64,000 bases of DNA from Sebastes aleutianus. Its lineage: Eukaryota > Chordata > Actinopteri > Perciformes > Sebastidae. Numbering within the stretch: position 1 is the stretch's first letter; each line of letters starts with the position of its first letter. The stretch lies in assembly GCA_916700875.1 (NCBI GenBank), contig CAKAKS010000034.1:11676195-11740194 (forward strand), read 5' to 3'. The notes beneath the pieces are model-generated. The model saw only the letters and a list, made by a program, of their open reading frames with translations. It was not told the DNA's origin and searched no databases. Below are positions 21,412 through 33,190 of this stretch, piece by piece. Made by a program: the position numbers and the translations under genes.

Positions 21412-24060
21412 CACAGCCTGGTCTAAAAAACAATAACCAAACACTTGTTAATGTAGAAGGGGCCTAAAGTGCTGCAGTAAATGAAATGCCCCTCAATTAT
21501 GTGTTCCACAAAGTCTTTGAGTATCTTCATGACATACTCTGTGGCCAAATGTCTGCTTATTGATATTGTCTCTTGGCAAAGAAATAATGTGAAAATGACT
21601 AAACGTAAAAATGCCTCGCAACTTTAACAATGTAAAGGCATTCTGTTATCTTTGTTAAAGATATACTGTTGGTACCGTAGGAACTATTTGACATTGTTGA
21701 GAAAAGGCTGTTCTATAGAAACCACTTTGAAGCTGCTGTGCTCAAAGGGAGGAAAAGTCATGTCAAAGTTCATTAAATGTTCTGTGGTGGTTCTTGTTAC
21801 AGTCACCCTGTGAGCCTTAAGACGTTTTCCTGATCCGTAATAAAGAATAACAAATGGGTGACACTGTATATCTGAAGGTGGGGGAATAAAAAATAAATGA
21901 AACAGCCCTCGAGCACCACTGTTAACTAGCTTAGTACACCATGGACCTCTCTAACCTTTCCTTCTGTTACATGGAAATAGTTATGTATTATAACCTCACC
22001 AAGCAGGGCAGTAAATATTGTTTCACACTTACACATTTTTCAAAGACAATATTCCACTTGTCAAGTATTCATGAGTATTTAATTTTATATTTTTTATCGT
22101 TAATGTGCAGTTATTTTAAGTTACCAGTATTGCTGTTTGGAACATTCATGTTTGTCTTCAGCAATGTAATGACAAAGTGGGAAAAGGCATTATAAATGAA
22201 TAGTATATAATTGAAATATATATCTAGTAGATTTTTTATAAAGCAAATTCCACTAGTATTTGCTTCAGTTACAGACAACAAGTTACTCTTTACTGTGTCT
22301 AGTTTTTTGAAGTGTTATAAATACTCTATTCACTGTAATTAACATAACTTTGGTGAACCTGTGAATGTGTTTGATGAAAACCTTCAAGACATATGACATA
22401 GTCGTGGAGAAAAAAAAAATAAAACTAAAAAAATAAACTCAACTTCTCCTTTTTTTTTGTTTATTCACAAACAAGTCTGAGAGTTGTCATTATAATTTAC
22501 AACATATCTGTAATATATGGAAGAGAATGAATTGCAGTGTCAAAATTAGTACTGTACACAGTGGCACAGTGCTTCTGAAATTTGATTCATGTCAAGACCA
22601 CTGCAAAAATGCACATAATTATATATGTTTTGGATGAGTGGAGGACAAGAGCCCGTCATCAACGTAATATTCAGCTTCATGATGGCTAAGAAAAGGCATC
22701 TATGAATTGCACTTTTAGTAACTTGAACGATGAAGATCACTCACTCTAGTACATTACCATTTATGTTACCATGTAAATTTGACTGGAGGACTCAGAACCG
22801 CTCCACTTGAAAATGCTTTTGACTGAATGTCAAGTCACAGTTCACATTCAGTGGTAGCATGTCTAAAAGGAGGACATCATCTGCAAAGGATAAACACTCT
22901 GCTATGACCAAGGAGCGTCATATTTTCGTTAGGAAAAAATGTAATATCGCAATAATGTTTTGTGATACTGTATTGATTCTCAAAAACACTTATATTTAAT
23001 AGTTTACATGCAAAGATTAACTCAGTCAATACTTTATTTTATTTGCAAAGAAATGTGTCTTTTCAGTGTATGTGCCCTCTCACAGTAGTGCTATGATGTT
23101 GGATGTTACAGGGACTGTGATAAATGCAAATGCAGATCCCACTGTTTTTGATTTCATAAAAAAAGTAAACTTTTTAAACTCAGATTTTATGCATATGGTG
23201 GTGTAATCTTTATATTATGACAGTTTTCCTTAAATTAAATTACAAAATCGCAATATATCGTAACCCCTGTATCATGATATGTATCGTATCAGATTCTTGC
23301 CAGTACACTGCCCTAATTTTCGTGCTGCTATAATAGAAAATTGTCAGTAATTTCAATTTGACTTCAAAGGCGACAAAGAGATTTGGAGAATCTCACTATT
23401 ATGTATGTGTTTTTCTATTTTTATAATTATTACAATTTAATATTCTTATAATATATAATTTCTCCTATGCTCCTGTACATTTTTTAAATTTAATAAAACT
23501 AAAAGTGAACATGCATGTATGTGCATATGAAGCACAGAAGCACACTCTTTTATAGCAAAGAGTAGTAACAGATTATCAAGTGAATGATTTACAGACAGCA
23601 TTGAATAAAGTGGACACCAGTTAAAAAAACATTTGAGCTCTTCAGCTTTGTGAATGCATGCAGCTCTTTCTCCATAATGTGGTGCTAATTTAAGCTTGAC
23701 TGACTTAAAATTTTTTTTAACAAAAACCTGCTGTAATGCAGTATGAAGAGGCATTTATTATTTATACCGTATGTTGCATTTACTGCTGGCACAAACAAGG
23801 ATTTGGCATTATTTCTGGATGAAAGAGCATTTTATTCTCTGAGCACCTCAAGAGGTATTCATCACAGCTAGTCTGTTTCATAAATTAGCCACGACAGGTG
23901 TTGCACTCTCCTCCTCCTCTGTCTGTCTTTTTCCATCTCTTCAGCACTTTCAGTACTTTTTTTTGCTGCCTCTTCAGTCTCTGCAGTCCCTTCTTGTTTC
24001 TCCCTTTGGTTGATTGTAACAGACTGACTGTTGTTGTCTCCTGAAGGGGGGCACACAGTA
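21412..24060. other. 3' UTR of the RGG gene and intergenic DNA
   Basis: The 3' UTR probably ends at the AATAAA at 21839-21844, with alternatives near 21885 and 22420. A degenerate mobile element lies at about 22925-23317 (AATATCGCAATAATGTTTTG near the left; ATATATCGTAACCCCTGTAT and CACTGCCCTAAT at the right). No coding exon is recognised in the rest. Confidence 0.45.
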
Positions 24061-24099
24061 CAGTTTACCTCCCGGGCCCCAGGAACCCAGGCCCTCTCT

Positions 24100-24254
24100 C
24101 ACATCTCTCCCCTCCTCCTTCACCAGCGGCGTGACGCCTGACGTCTGGCACTTCACGTAAAAAGGTGAGTTTCCTCTTGTGTCTTAATCCCTAAACCCCT
24201 CCCTCTCTGACGCCTGGAGATTCTCTCTTTCAGGATGGAAGTTGAAACGAACTC
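24100..24254 (+). other. Possible 5' exons of an unplaced transcript
   Basis: CACTTCACGTAAAAAG at about 24149-24164 is followed by a strong donor GTGAGT. A second small exon may run from the acceptor TCTCTCTTTCAG (ending about 24233) through ATGGAAGTTGAAACGAACTCG (start codon plus MEVETNS) to a GTGAGA donor. Just upstream are TGACGCC and TGACGTC, CRE-like. The implied intron is only ~70 bp and I found no following exon, so this may be chance. Confidence 0.2.
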
Positions 24255-24589
24255 GGTGAGACGCGCAGGACTATTGGTTAATAGGTTATGGTACATAATC
24301 TTTTATTAATGGCTACAAAAGAATACATTTCTGTGTTTTGTTAGAGTACATCTGTACTGTGAAATCTTAACAAGAACAGACCATAAGTACACCTTGTGGT
24401 AATGCAAGGAGTATGCTAGAATATGCAGGAAAACACAGGTCTATAAATCAGTGTTAAAGCACTAATTAATAATAACTGGCATAAAGACATTTTGACATGT
24501 CAGTAGAAAAGCACACATGTAAATAATGAAATGAATGAAGGCTGAATGCCATTAAGCTGCTTCAGTTCTGGTATTGTTCATACTGGCTC

Positions 24590-24838
24590 TAGTGGTGGAA
24601 TGCAACTAAGTACATTTACTCAAGTACAAATTTGAGGTACTTTACTTGAGTATTTTTTTTTCATGCTACTTTCTACTTTGCTACTTCTCAGAGGGAAATA
24701 TTGTACTTTTTACTAGAAAATAAAGATAATTTTGACTTTTTTCTCTTAAGAAATGACTTAAACCGATTAATCGATTATCAAAATAGTTGGCGATTAATTT
24801 AATAGTTGACAATTCATTGATTAATTGTTGCAGCTCTA
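24590..24838. repeat. Two adjoining repeat fragments
   Basis: 24590-24713 is the left part of a fish repeat (AGTGGTGGAATGCAACTAAG, TACTTTACTTGAGTATTTTT). From about 24714 it runs directly into the 3' half of the GTTGCAGC family (ACCGATTAATCGATTATCAA, AATAGTTGGCGATTAATTTA, TTGTTGCAGCTC). A right-end fragment resembling the first family is at about 26516-26690. Confidence 0.6.
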
Positions 24839-25253
24839 CATTTAAATATATAAGGCCAATGGTTTGACCCAACCAACATTTATAATCAGACAGGATCCCT
24901 GCAACCCATACCCATCACATCTATCCAAAAAAATTAAAAATTACTCTAATAATGTGATTTGTGTTGTATAGCTGGATATTTCCCTGCAGCAAAAAAGGTT
25001 AAAGCTTCTGACCACTACAGTATATGATTTATGTCTGAGTGTCATCTCTGTATGGACGCTCATTTTAATACAGGAAGAGAGGGGGGTCTTTAAATAGAGG
25101 AGGGAAAACTCCTTAAAATGACAGGAAGTATTAGTAAGTACGGCATGTTGTTTTCACTGTTTTCACAGGTTGAATGTTAAATTCAGTGATTTTCTTTTTG
25201 ATGTTTTGCCTCAGATTTTTGTATACTGATAATTCAATAAAGGCAAAAAAGCA

Positions 25254-25725
25254 ATGTCTTGTGTGCGTGGTCTTGTGTCCTACAGAATATACATGTTCAT
25301 TATACAGAATAACAAACAAATCAATGAAGTCAGCACATCGGTGACACATGTTAAATATTTCGGCATTATAATTGTCACAAACCTGTCTTTCAGTAGGTTC
25401 ATCAGCAATGTTAAATTTAATCTGAATAACTTTAAGAGCATCAGGCACCAGTTCGTCCGCTATGGCTAAAGTCAGCACGACACCAATGATTGCCTTGTAC
25501 AGTAATTTATTGTATTTATCATGCTGATTCTATTTATTATCTTACGCTGATGGACTTTTATGTATTGTGTTTTATATAGTGTATTTAGTGTCATGTGGTT
25601 GTTTTTTTGTACACCTGTCCAGGGACAACAGATGCAAATTATCTGCTAGCTAACTCTGGTGCAATTAGTTTCAATTGTGCGCCATCCCAGCAAAAATAAA
25701 CAATAAAATAAATAAATAAATCACT
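25254..25725 (+). mobile_element. Degenerate LINE 3' fragment
   Basis: A short frame at 25254-25469 contains VTHVKYFGIIIVTNLSFSRF, resembling the segment after the catalytic core in fish LINE reverse transcriptases (VKYLGI.ID..LSF). It is followed by a typical tail: CCAGGGACAACAGATGCAAA, GCTAACTCTGGTGCAATTAG and AATAAACAATAAAATAAATA. It is a 5'-truncated dead copy lying just downstream of the mrps10 3' end. Confidence 0.55.
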
Positions 25726-26072
25726 GCAGACAGTTAAACAGAATTTATTTATTGAAAAAACAATAACAACAACAAACATTTGATTCCACACTGATTTGCC
25801 ACAGAAAAAAACCAATGAAAACACACAACTGGCAGTAAATGAAGACTGTTACATGTTGACATCATTAAAGCAAGTTCTACAGCTGGCCCTTTATTCTGTG
25901 ATGGTCAACTCTGTATTGATGATACTGTTGAAATCTATATGATGAGAAGTTCACGAGTTCATGACAACTGTACAGTAAGTTAATATTGCAGGTTTTTTGT
26001 CTACGTCTTCTTATTTAACAAACATATTCACTGACGTCTGAGAAAACACATCCAATAAGCATCTGTTGGTCA

Positions 26073-28372
26073 TCACTGGCTGGGCTTGTCATCAACGGGG
26101 TGGTCATCCCACATGGGTTCAAGGATGTGATTAGGAACCTTCTCCATGGCGGTCTGATGACATGAACAAAAGGAGGAGAATAATCCACTCGTTAAGCTCG
26201 TTTGAATGCACGATTAGATTGAGCATGTGGGATTGTTACTGGTGTACGAGTGACTCTGCAGTAACTTACCTTTGTCACCTCCATGGCTACACCTTCAGGG
26301 AGGTTCCTCTGGATGTATTCAAGGTACACTTGAGCTGTGCAGCCTGTTATATGAGAAAGCTAAAACACAAGAGACATCTTAAGACTCATGACCGAATCAT
26401 CACAAACCACTGGGAGCAGTGGTTGAATGTAATAATTAAAATTAGCCAGCTGCATAATATTAAAGTGATGTACACATTAATACATAAATAATTATAATCC
26501 AATGTACATTAATATAAAATGGGCTACTCTACAAAAGAAGTACTTTTATTTTTGATATTTACAGTATATTTTAATGTTAATACTTTTGTACTTTTAAAGC
26601 AGGACTTTTACATGTAACAGAGTATTTTTACACTGTGGTATCACTACTTTTAATTAAGTAAAACATCTGAGTACTTCTTCCACTGCAGATTGTGAGGCTT
26701 AAATAACAAATGGTGACTAATTGAATTTAAAGTAAACAGCCCTGTTCAGGCTCATCACCTCGATGCAGCGGTAGTGTGTCCTCATCTCGTACTGGACTCT
26801 GTGTTTTTTGAAGATGTGAACTGACTTCAGGAGTGTGAACCTCTCCATGTGTTTGGGAAGTTCATGACTGTGGCAGAGGGGAAAAAAAGATCATCAAAAC
26901 AATCTCCGCAAGAAAGATTATACCATAATGTCATAATGTACATTGCTACGGTCTTGTGTGGCAGCTTAACTCTATTAGTACTCACACTTTGTCGATGGTG
27001 ATGCCCAGCTCTTTAGCCGCCATGGAGGCAAAGAACTCATAGCTGTCCAACACGGCCGTGTCATGACCTTTGACCAACAGCGACACCTTCTGAAGCAGCG
27101 TGTCGGGCTCTTCTGTGACTGTGATCTGCAAGGAAACAAACGTAAACAGGAAACAAGATACATGCACGAGTTGGCGTCTCACTTTTTTTTGTATTATGTT
27201 AATATTGAGCTGTTTAAAAAACAGTCTGAGATGAATAAATTGTAACTCACTGATGAAGGTGTTGATGAAAACACTGTTGCTGTGTGGAAGGAAGCGTTGG
27301 AGGCCAACGGAAGATGGGACCTGCAGGGACACAACAGTGAATAATTAACATATAACGTTTGTTATCAAAATACCAAAATAATTCTGTAACTTTATTGTGA
27401 GATGACTGCTTTTATACAGTAGTTGGTTTTAGTATTGGCTTCACACGCAATCCTGTTAAACATAGGTAAATGCATATAAAGGAAATGAAGGGATATAAAT
27501 AAATAAAAACAAATAAACATAAAATGAAATAAAATTAAGTGACATAAAGCATACCAGGAGTCAATATAAATACATAAATAAATAGATAGTAACTTAAAAA
27601 CATTAAATTGGGAGCACAGTCTCACCGTTTTACTAGCTTTTTTGTATTTTGTTGAGGTTATTGTCTTAATATAGTTCCATTTCTTTCTTGAAAACATTAA
27701 AGTGAGGTTTTAGTTTCACAAATTTACATTTATGAATGTTAAACTTTAAAACGATAATGAAATTGATTAGAAAATACTCTATCTCCACACATACAAACAC
27801 ACATTGTCTATTGTTGTTGGTTTTTTTATGTTGGTTTTTTTAAGTCTGTTCGTCTTTTTATGTCTCTTTTAAATTATTATTTTGTATTATTATTATTACT
27901 ATTAGTAGTAGTATAATACTAGTATCTTATTATACTTGAATTTGTTTGTCTGTTTGTTTCCTTAACAAAAAAAGATGAAAATGTTTTCCTGTACTTATGT
28001 ATACAAAATGGTTTTTTTTTAAATGTGAAACTATTATTAATAAAAAATAGGTAGAAACGAGTGGAGAAGAAAAACTGTGACCTACCTGATTATATTACAT
28101 TTCCTGTGACCTGAACAGGAGCCAGAAGCTGTCGGTCCCTGTAAATAAAGGTACATTAGTAACGTTAGAGATGACATTTACTGTATAACCAGCATGCTAC
28201 AGCTGCTGTCAGTGAACTCACTGAGACATTTACTGACTAACTGTTACTTCTCAAACTGTCAAACTGACAACTGATGTTGTACAAATCAAAAACAATGAGT
28301 TAGTTCCTTTACCAAATGTGAGATTCCACTGAGTATCCTTGTAAGAGAGAATAACTCTCGTCGGAGAGCCAT
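26073..28372 (-). CDS. mrps10: Mitochondrial ribosomal protein S10 (uS10m)
   Basis: Seven minus-strand coding exons with consistent phases: 28313-28372, 28086-28138, 27251-27320, 26986-27125, 26759-26867, 26270-26359, 26073-26153; 200 codons, TGA at 26073-26075. The conserved core reads ITVTEEPDTLLQKVSLLVKG, LDSYEFFASMAAKELGITID, MERFTLLKSVHIFKKHRVQY, and CTAQVYLEYIQRNLPEGVAM, matching human MRPS10 closely. The protein is a component of the small mitochondrial ribosomal subunit. The first ~60 residues (starting MALRRELFSLTRIL) are Arg/Ser-rich and fit a mitochondrial targeting sequence. They are poorly conserved, so exons 2 and 3 rest mainly on splice sites and phase. Exon 6 needs the acceptor TTTTAG before LSHITGC; a later AG would break the frame. 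The 3' UTR likely ends at minus-strand AATAAA signals at 25744-25753. Confidence 0.93.
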
Positions 28373-28439
28373 GGGAGCTGCCATGTTTCAGGAGAAGGTG
28401 GGACACAAAAGGAAAACTAGCTCTGCAGTGCTGCCCCCC

Positions 28440-28739
28440 TGTGTACCGGAGGGAAACTCAGTTTTATTTATTATGTTTTTTTATTATTTTTTTATTTTAG
28501 AAAAAATAAGTACATTAACAGTATATACATACAAAAACTGCTCATGTCAGGGGTACATTTATATTATAAAATAAAAAAATATATATTAAAAAAAAAATTT
28601 CACATATAAATACAGTAAATACAAAAAAGATAAAACATTTGGGTCCAAACAATATACATAACATAACAAAGAAAAAATATAAATATACAAAAAAAACTAA
28701 TTAAAAATGAACATTGAACATTAAAAATGAACATTACCT

Positions 28740-28771
<32 letters not shown>

Positions 28772-29023
28772 GTCAGGGGTATATTTATAAAATACAAAAT
28801 ATAAATATATATATATATATAAATATATATATACATATATATATGTCAGGGGTATATTTATAAAGTTAAAGTAAAAAATATAAATATATTTATATACATA
28901 ATGTAATGTTCATTTTGTTATATATATATATATATATATATAGCAGTTCTTGTCCCTCTAAAACACTGTCTAGTGTTGGGACTGTGTGTGTTCTCTGTCT
29001 GATAGAGGTCTACGGTTTTATAC

Positions 29024-29075
<52 letters not shown>
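28440..29075. repeat. AT-rich microsatellite cluster between mrps10 and tulp4
   Basis: It holds (TA)n tracts at about 28742-28772, 28806-28845 and 28919-28942, and a compound (GT)n(AT)n at about 29022-29073. A short phrase TGTCAGGGGTA(C/T)ATTTATA occurs three times (near 28547, 28773, 28844), each next to a TA tract, suggesting local duplication. Confidence 0.8.
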
Positions 29076-29077
<2 letters not shown>

Positions 29078-29439
29078 CTATACTGTGTATCCTACAATGA
29101 AATTTACCTTTAAAGTCAACAGTTGTGATTTTTCTTCGTTTGAAGAAAGGCCATCATAGATTAAATGACCCAGCAGTCTAAAAGGAAAATCAGCTCAATT
29201 TTTAGCAGCTACATCATTATAACTGTAGTACTCATCAATGCATCAGTAATAATAATCCAATGCTTTAGAAATAAAAATTGAAAAATATTTTTTATATATT
29301 TTTTGGGGCAAACCAATGTCAACAACTGAATAAAAAAAGTTAGAAAAAAAATATGATCTGACAATGATGAAACAAATCATCTTCATGTGTGTGAGAAGAT
29401 GAGATTAAAGTTAAAACACTCCAGTTATTGATGTGAACT

Positions 29440-29585
29440 GTGTGATAATTGAATTGGTGTAAATCACGTGGCTGTCACATGACGCGGCTGTAGGGCCCTG
29501 CCAGTGTTACACAGTCACAGTAGACAGTAGCTGAGCAGCAGCAGGCTGCAGAGAGAAGCAGCAGCACAGAGAGCAGAGCAGAGAG
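29440..29585 (+). promoter_or_regulatory. Probable tulp4 upstream promoter and 5' non-coding exon
   Basis: After an AT-rich stretch the sequence turns CpG- and GC-richer (CACGTGGCTGTCACATGACG). An exon-like segment AGCAGCAGCAGGCTGCAGAG... ends at 29585 with a canonical donor GTAAGA. With the next plus-strand coding exon at 33191, this is the best candidate for a tulp4 first exon. It is inferred from a splice donor and composition only. The mrps10 start lies about 1.1 kb away in the opposite direction. Confidence 0.45.
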
Positions 29586-30176
29586 GTAAGAGCTCCTCAC
29601 TCTCCATTCATGTTTTCTCCTTCTTTGTTGACGACAGGTCTGTTATTATTCCTCCACTTTGTCCACTAGACCACTGACCTACGGGTGTTATGAATAGCTA
29701 GTCGTAGCCTGTTAGCGACGAGTAGCCAGCGGCGGATGAACGGAGACGGAGACGGAGGAGTCAGTCTCTCCGCTGATGGAGGCTCAGCTTCAGCTAGCTT
29801 AGTTTAGCTTGGTCTGTTAGCCGGCAAGGCCTATAGAAGAAGGTGAAGACACGCGTTAGCGAAACGTCATTGTGTTAGGTACCACACATGCGCAGTAAAG
29901 TCTGGTCGAAATTGAGCCAATCAAAACGCACGACCGCAGCTTCAGTTACACTGCGCATGCGTCATAGACCTAAATCCTGCCCGTGTCCCATCCTCCGTTT
30001 CATAGGCCTTGTTAGCCGGTTAGCTATCTCCTGGGCTGCTCTTTGTGGATGGGGATGCTAACGTTAGCTAAACTAAGCTAGCTGCATTCCCGAGCATCTC
30101 AGGTTAGCTAGATTAGTGCACAAAGACGACATTAAAACAGGGAAGATTAATCCTGTTTACTGACATGTTTTCATCA

Positions 30177-31504
30177 CACACAGCTCTCTATTTCTGATCC
30201 AGCATCTATCTAGGTGTCTGTTAGCGAGCAGGCAGCTCACGGTGATGATGGGTGTTTGGGGCTATTTTGGCATCATCTCACGGGCTTTCTGAGTGTCAGT
30301 TTACGGGCTTTCTTTTACATTAACGGTACAACAAATATGTTTTATGATATATAAATTAGTTTGAGTGGAAAAACATTGTTTTTTATCATTATAACAATTG
30401 ATTTTAATCCATATATTCTAATACATCAGTTTGTCCAACGGGTGTGATTTTATTGTCAGTTGACCGTTGGTAGCATCAGGTGAATCTTAACGGCCGTTAG
30501 TGTCCGTTAGTGTCCGTTAGTGTCTGTCTAATATTGTTTTCTCTTTTATCACATTTTTTGTTGTTGTTTTCTCTCTTTTACTGTCGCTTTTTGGTACATC
30601 AGTGGAGCACACAGCTCTCTGTTTCTAATCCAACATCCAGGATCTATCTAGGTGTCTGTTAGCTAGCAGGCAGCTCACGGTGATGATGGGTGTTTTGGCA
30701 TCATCTCACGGGCTTTTTGAGTGTCAGTTTACGGGCTTTCTTTTACATTAACGGTACAACACATATTTTTTATGGTCTAAAATTTAGTTTGAGTGGAAAT
30801 ACATTGTTTTTTTTATCATTATAACAATTGATTTTAATGCATATATTCTCATACATCAGTTTGTCCAACGGGTGTGATTTTATTGTCAGTTGACCGTTGA
30901 TAGCATCAGGTGAATCTTAACGGCCGTTAGTGTCCGTTAGTGTCCGTTAGAGTCTGTCTAATATTGTTTTCTCTTCCCTCTTTTATCACATTTGTTGTTG
31001 TTGTTTTCTCTCTTTTACTGTCGCTTTGTTACATCAGTGGAGCACACAGCTCTCTGTTTTTGATCCAGCATCTAGGATCTAGGTGTCTGTTAGCTAGCAG
31101 GCAGCTCACGGTGGTGATGGGTGTTTGGGGCTTTCTTTACATTAACTGTACAACAAATATTTGTATGTATCTCTTTTGCTGTCTATAATTTAGTTTGAGT
31201 GGAAATACATTGTTTTTTTTTTTATCATAATGACAATTGATTTAATCCATATATTCTCATACATCAGTTGGGTGTTATTTTATCGTCAGTTGACAGTTGA
31301 TAGCATCAGTTTAATTTGTTAATTTGTTTTGCACAATTTAAGGCTATACAACATAACAAAAAAATTAAATAAAATAATATACAGTGCAGGAAGAGGCAAA
31401 AAACCCACTGGGTTTATCTGAAGCCTCCACCTATAGAGACAAGATTAATATAAAGAAATAATATGACTACATAATAGTGATAACAAAACAATTAGGACAA
31501 GATG

Positions 31505-31549
<45 letters not shown>

Positions 31550-32180
31550 ACAATAACAATACAGTAAATATATCAAAAAAGAGGCTATTTTGGCATCATC
31601 TCACAGGCTTTTTGAGTGTCAGTTACGGTCTTTCTTTTACATTAACGGTACAATAAATATCTTTATGTATCTCTATAATTTAGTTTGAGTGGAAATACAT
31701 TTTTTTATCATTATGACAATTGATTTTAATCCATATATTCTCATACGTCAGTTGTCCAACGGGTGTTATTTTTATTGTCAGTTGACCGTTGGTAGCATCA
31801 GGTTTATTTTGTTTATTTGTTTATTTGTTTTGCACAATTTAAGACTATACAACATAACAAAAATAATAAATGAATAATATATAGGGCAAGAAGAGGCAAA
31901 AATACCCACTGGGCTCATCTGAAGCCTCCACCTATAGAGACAAGATTAATATAAAGAAATAATATGACTACATAATAGTGATAACAAACAATTAGGACAA
32001 GATATATATAATAACAAAAATAACAATAAATATATAAAAAAAGAGTCGATTCACGATCAGGTGAATCTTAACAGCCGTTAGTGTATGTTAGTGTCTGTCT
32101 AATATTGTTTTCTCTTCCCTCTTTTATCACATTTTTTTGATGTTTTCTCTCTTTTACTGTCGCTTTTGGTACATCCGTGG
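30177..32180 (+). repeat. Tandem array of a ~433 bp unit in the tulp4 5' intron, interrupted by a duplicated insertion
   Basis: CAGCTCTCT(A/G)TTT marks unit starts at 30181, 30613 and 31047 (periods 432 and 434). Each unit includes CAGGCAGCTCACGGTG, TTTACATTAACGGTACAAC, CAGTTGACCGTTG and an inner run of GTGTCCGTTA repeats. Unit 3 is cut at about 31310 and a further unit starts mid-way at 31581. Each break holds the same ~240 bp sequence (GCACAATTTAAGGCTATACA, CCACCTATAGAGACAAGATT), at about 31318-31580 and 31810-32043. The last unit resumes at about 32056 (CAGGTGAATCTTAACAGCCG). Confidence 0.85.
31511..31548. repeat. (TA)n microsatellite in the inserted sequence
   Basis: About 18 TA units occur in the first copy of the inserted sequence within the tulp4 intron array. 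The second inserted copy has only a few TA units at the same place (about 32005). Confidence 0.85.
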
Positions 32181-32479
32181 AGCTAAAACCGCAGCTAAAT
32201 GATACATGGTTCTTCTTAATAATTCAGCAAATTAGTTAAATATCCTTCCGCTGAGCAGGATAGTCCTCGAAGTAAGTAACGGTTAATTTTAGGGCTAGTG
32301 CATTAATATTTAAATTAACGGCTGTAGGCGGTTGGTGAGTGCTTCCGTTTAAACCGCTTTTCTGCTCCATAAAACAATTAATTTCTTTTTTTTTAAATAA
32401 CAGACGCTTGTTTATTTGGTAGCGAAGGTTTCTGTTTGATAATTCCTTTTTTTTAAATTTAATTTTGTATTATCCAACA

Positions 32480-33190
32480 GTCCTCCATGGGATTCCCAAG
32501 GCGGGTTGAAAAGGCAGATTGGCTGGCTGACGTGATGACGTCACTGGGAGAAGCGGCTCTCCTGCGGGCTGACAGCTGATGGAGTCCCTGCTCCTCCTCC
32601 TCCTCCTCTCTCTCACACACACGGCTGCATGGGGTCGCATGAGGAGGACACGGAGCCCTGAAATGACACACTGAACTGGACATCGACTGGAAGCACTGGG
32701 TTCGCGTTGAGTTGAGAGAATGGATGGATGATGAGTCTACAAGATAAAGCTGTTTGTTTTTGATCAGCTGACAGAGAATCTGCCACAGTGGATTTCTAAA
32801 TCCGGTACTCTCATGCGTTGCCTTGTCATTGAAACATCATCAACAAGGCAGCTCACTTGATCAAACACATCACAATGACTTGAATGAGTGCCTTTTTGTT
32901 GTGTATGCAGCCGGCTATATGATATCTTCAATCCAGCATCGCTAAAGTCCACCGTTTTGTGACCCACTTTTTTTTTGGGAAGTGTTCACTTTTAATCAGT
33001 ATTGCAAATCACCGAGATAGCCGAGGGAACGCGCAAGTACTATGCACCGTTGTCTCACATCCGACACCGAACCAGTAACCTCAGCGGAGGAGCAGAGGCG
33101 CTCATAACGGTACCGACCCCTCTGAAGAACCCCCCGACCTTCCTCCGGGTATTTCTTTTTATCCACGGGGGTGTGTAGAGAGCTGCAGGG
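32480..33190 (+). promoter_or_regulatory. tulp4 5' UTR region and possible second promoter with a perfect CRE
   Basis: This GC-richer stretch precedes the coding start at 33191. A palindromic TGACGTCA lies at 32536-32543, followed by a CT-rich run (CTCCTCCTCCTCCTCCTCTC). An acceptor-like CTTTTAATCAG ends near 33000, so part may be intronic and part 5' UTR. Several short upstream ATGs are present. It may serve as an internal promoter or as the second 5' UTR exon; the sequence alone does not decide. Confidence 0.45.

Noticed and set aside
23868..24156. Minus-strand frame with EEAAKKSTESAEEMEKDRQRRRR
   Set aside because: It looks protein-like, but there is no splice support, no partner exon and the sequence is simple CT-rich DNA read backwards.
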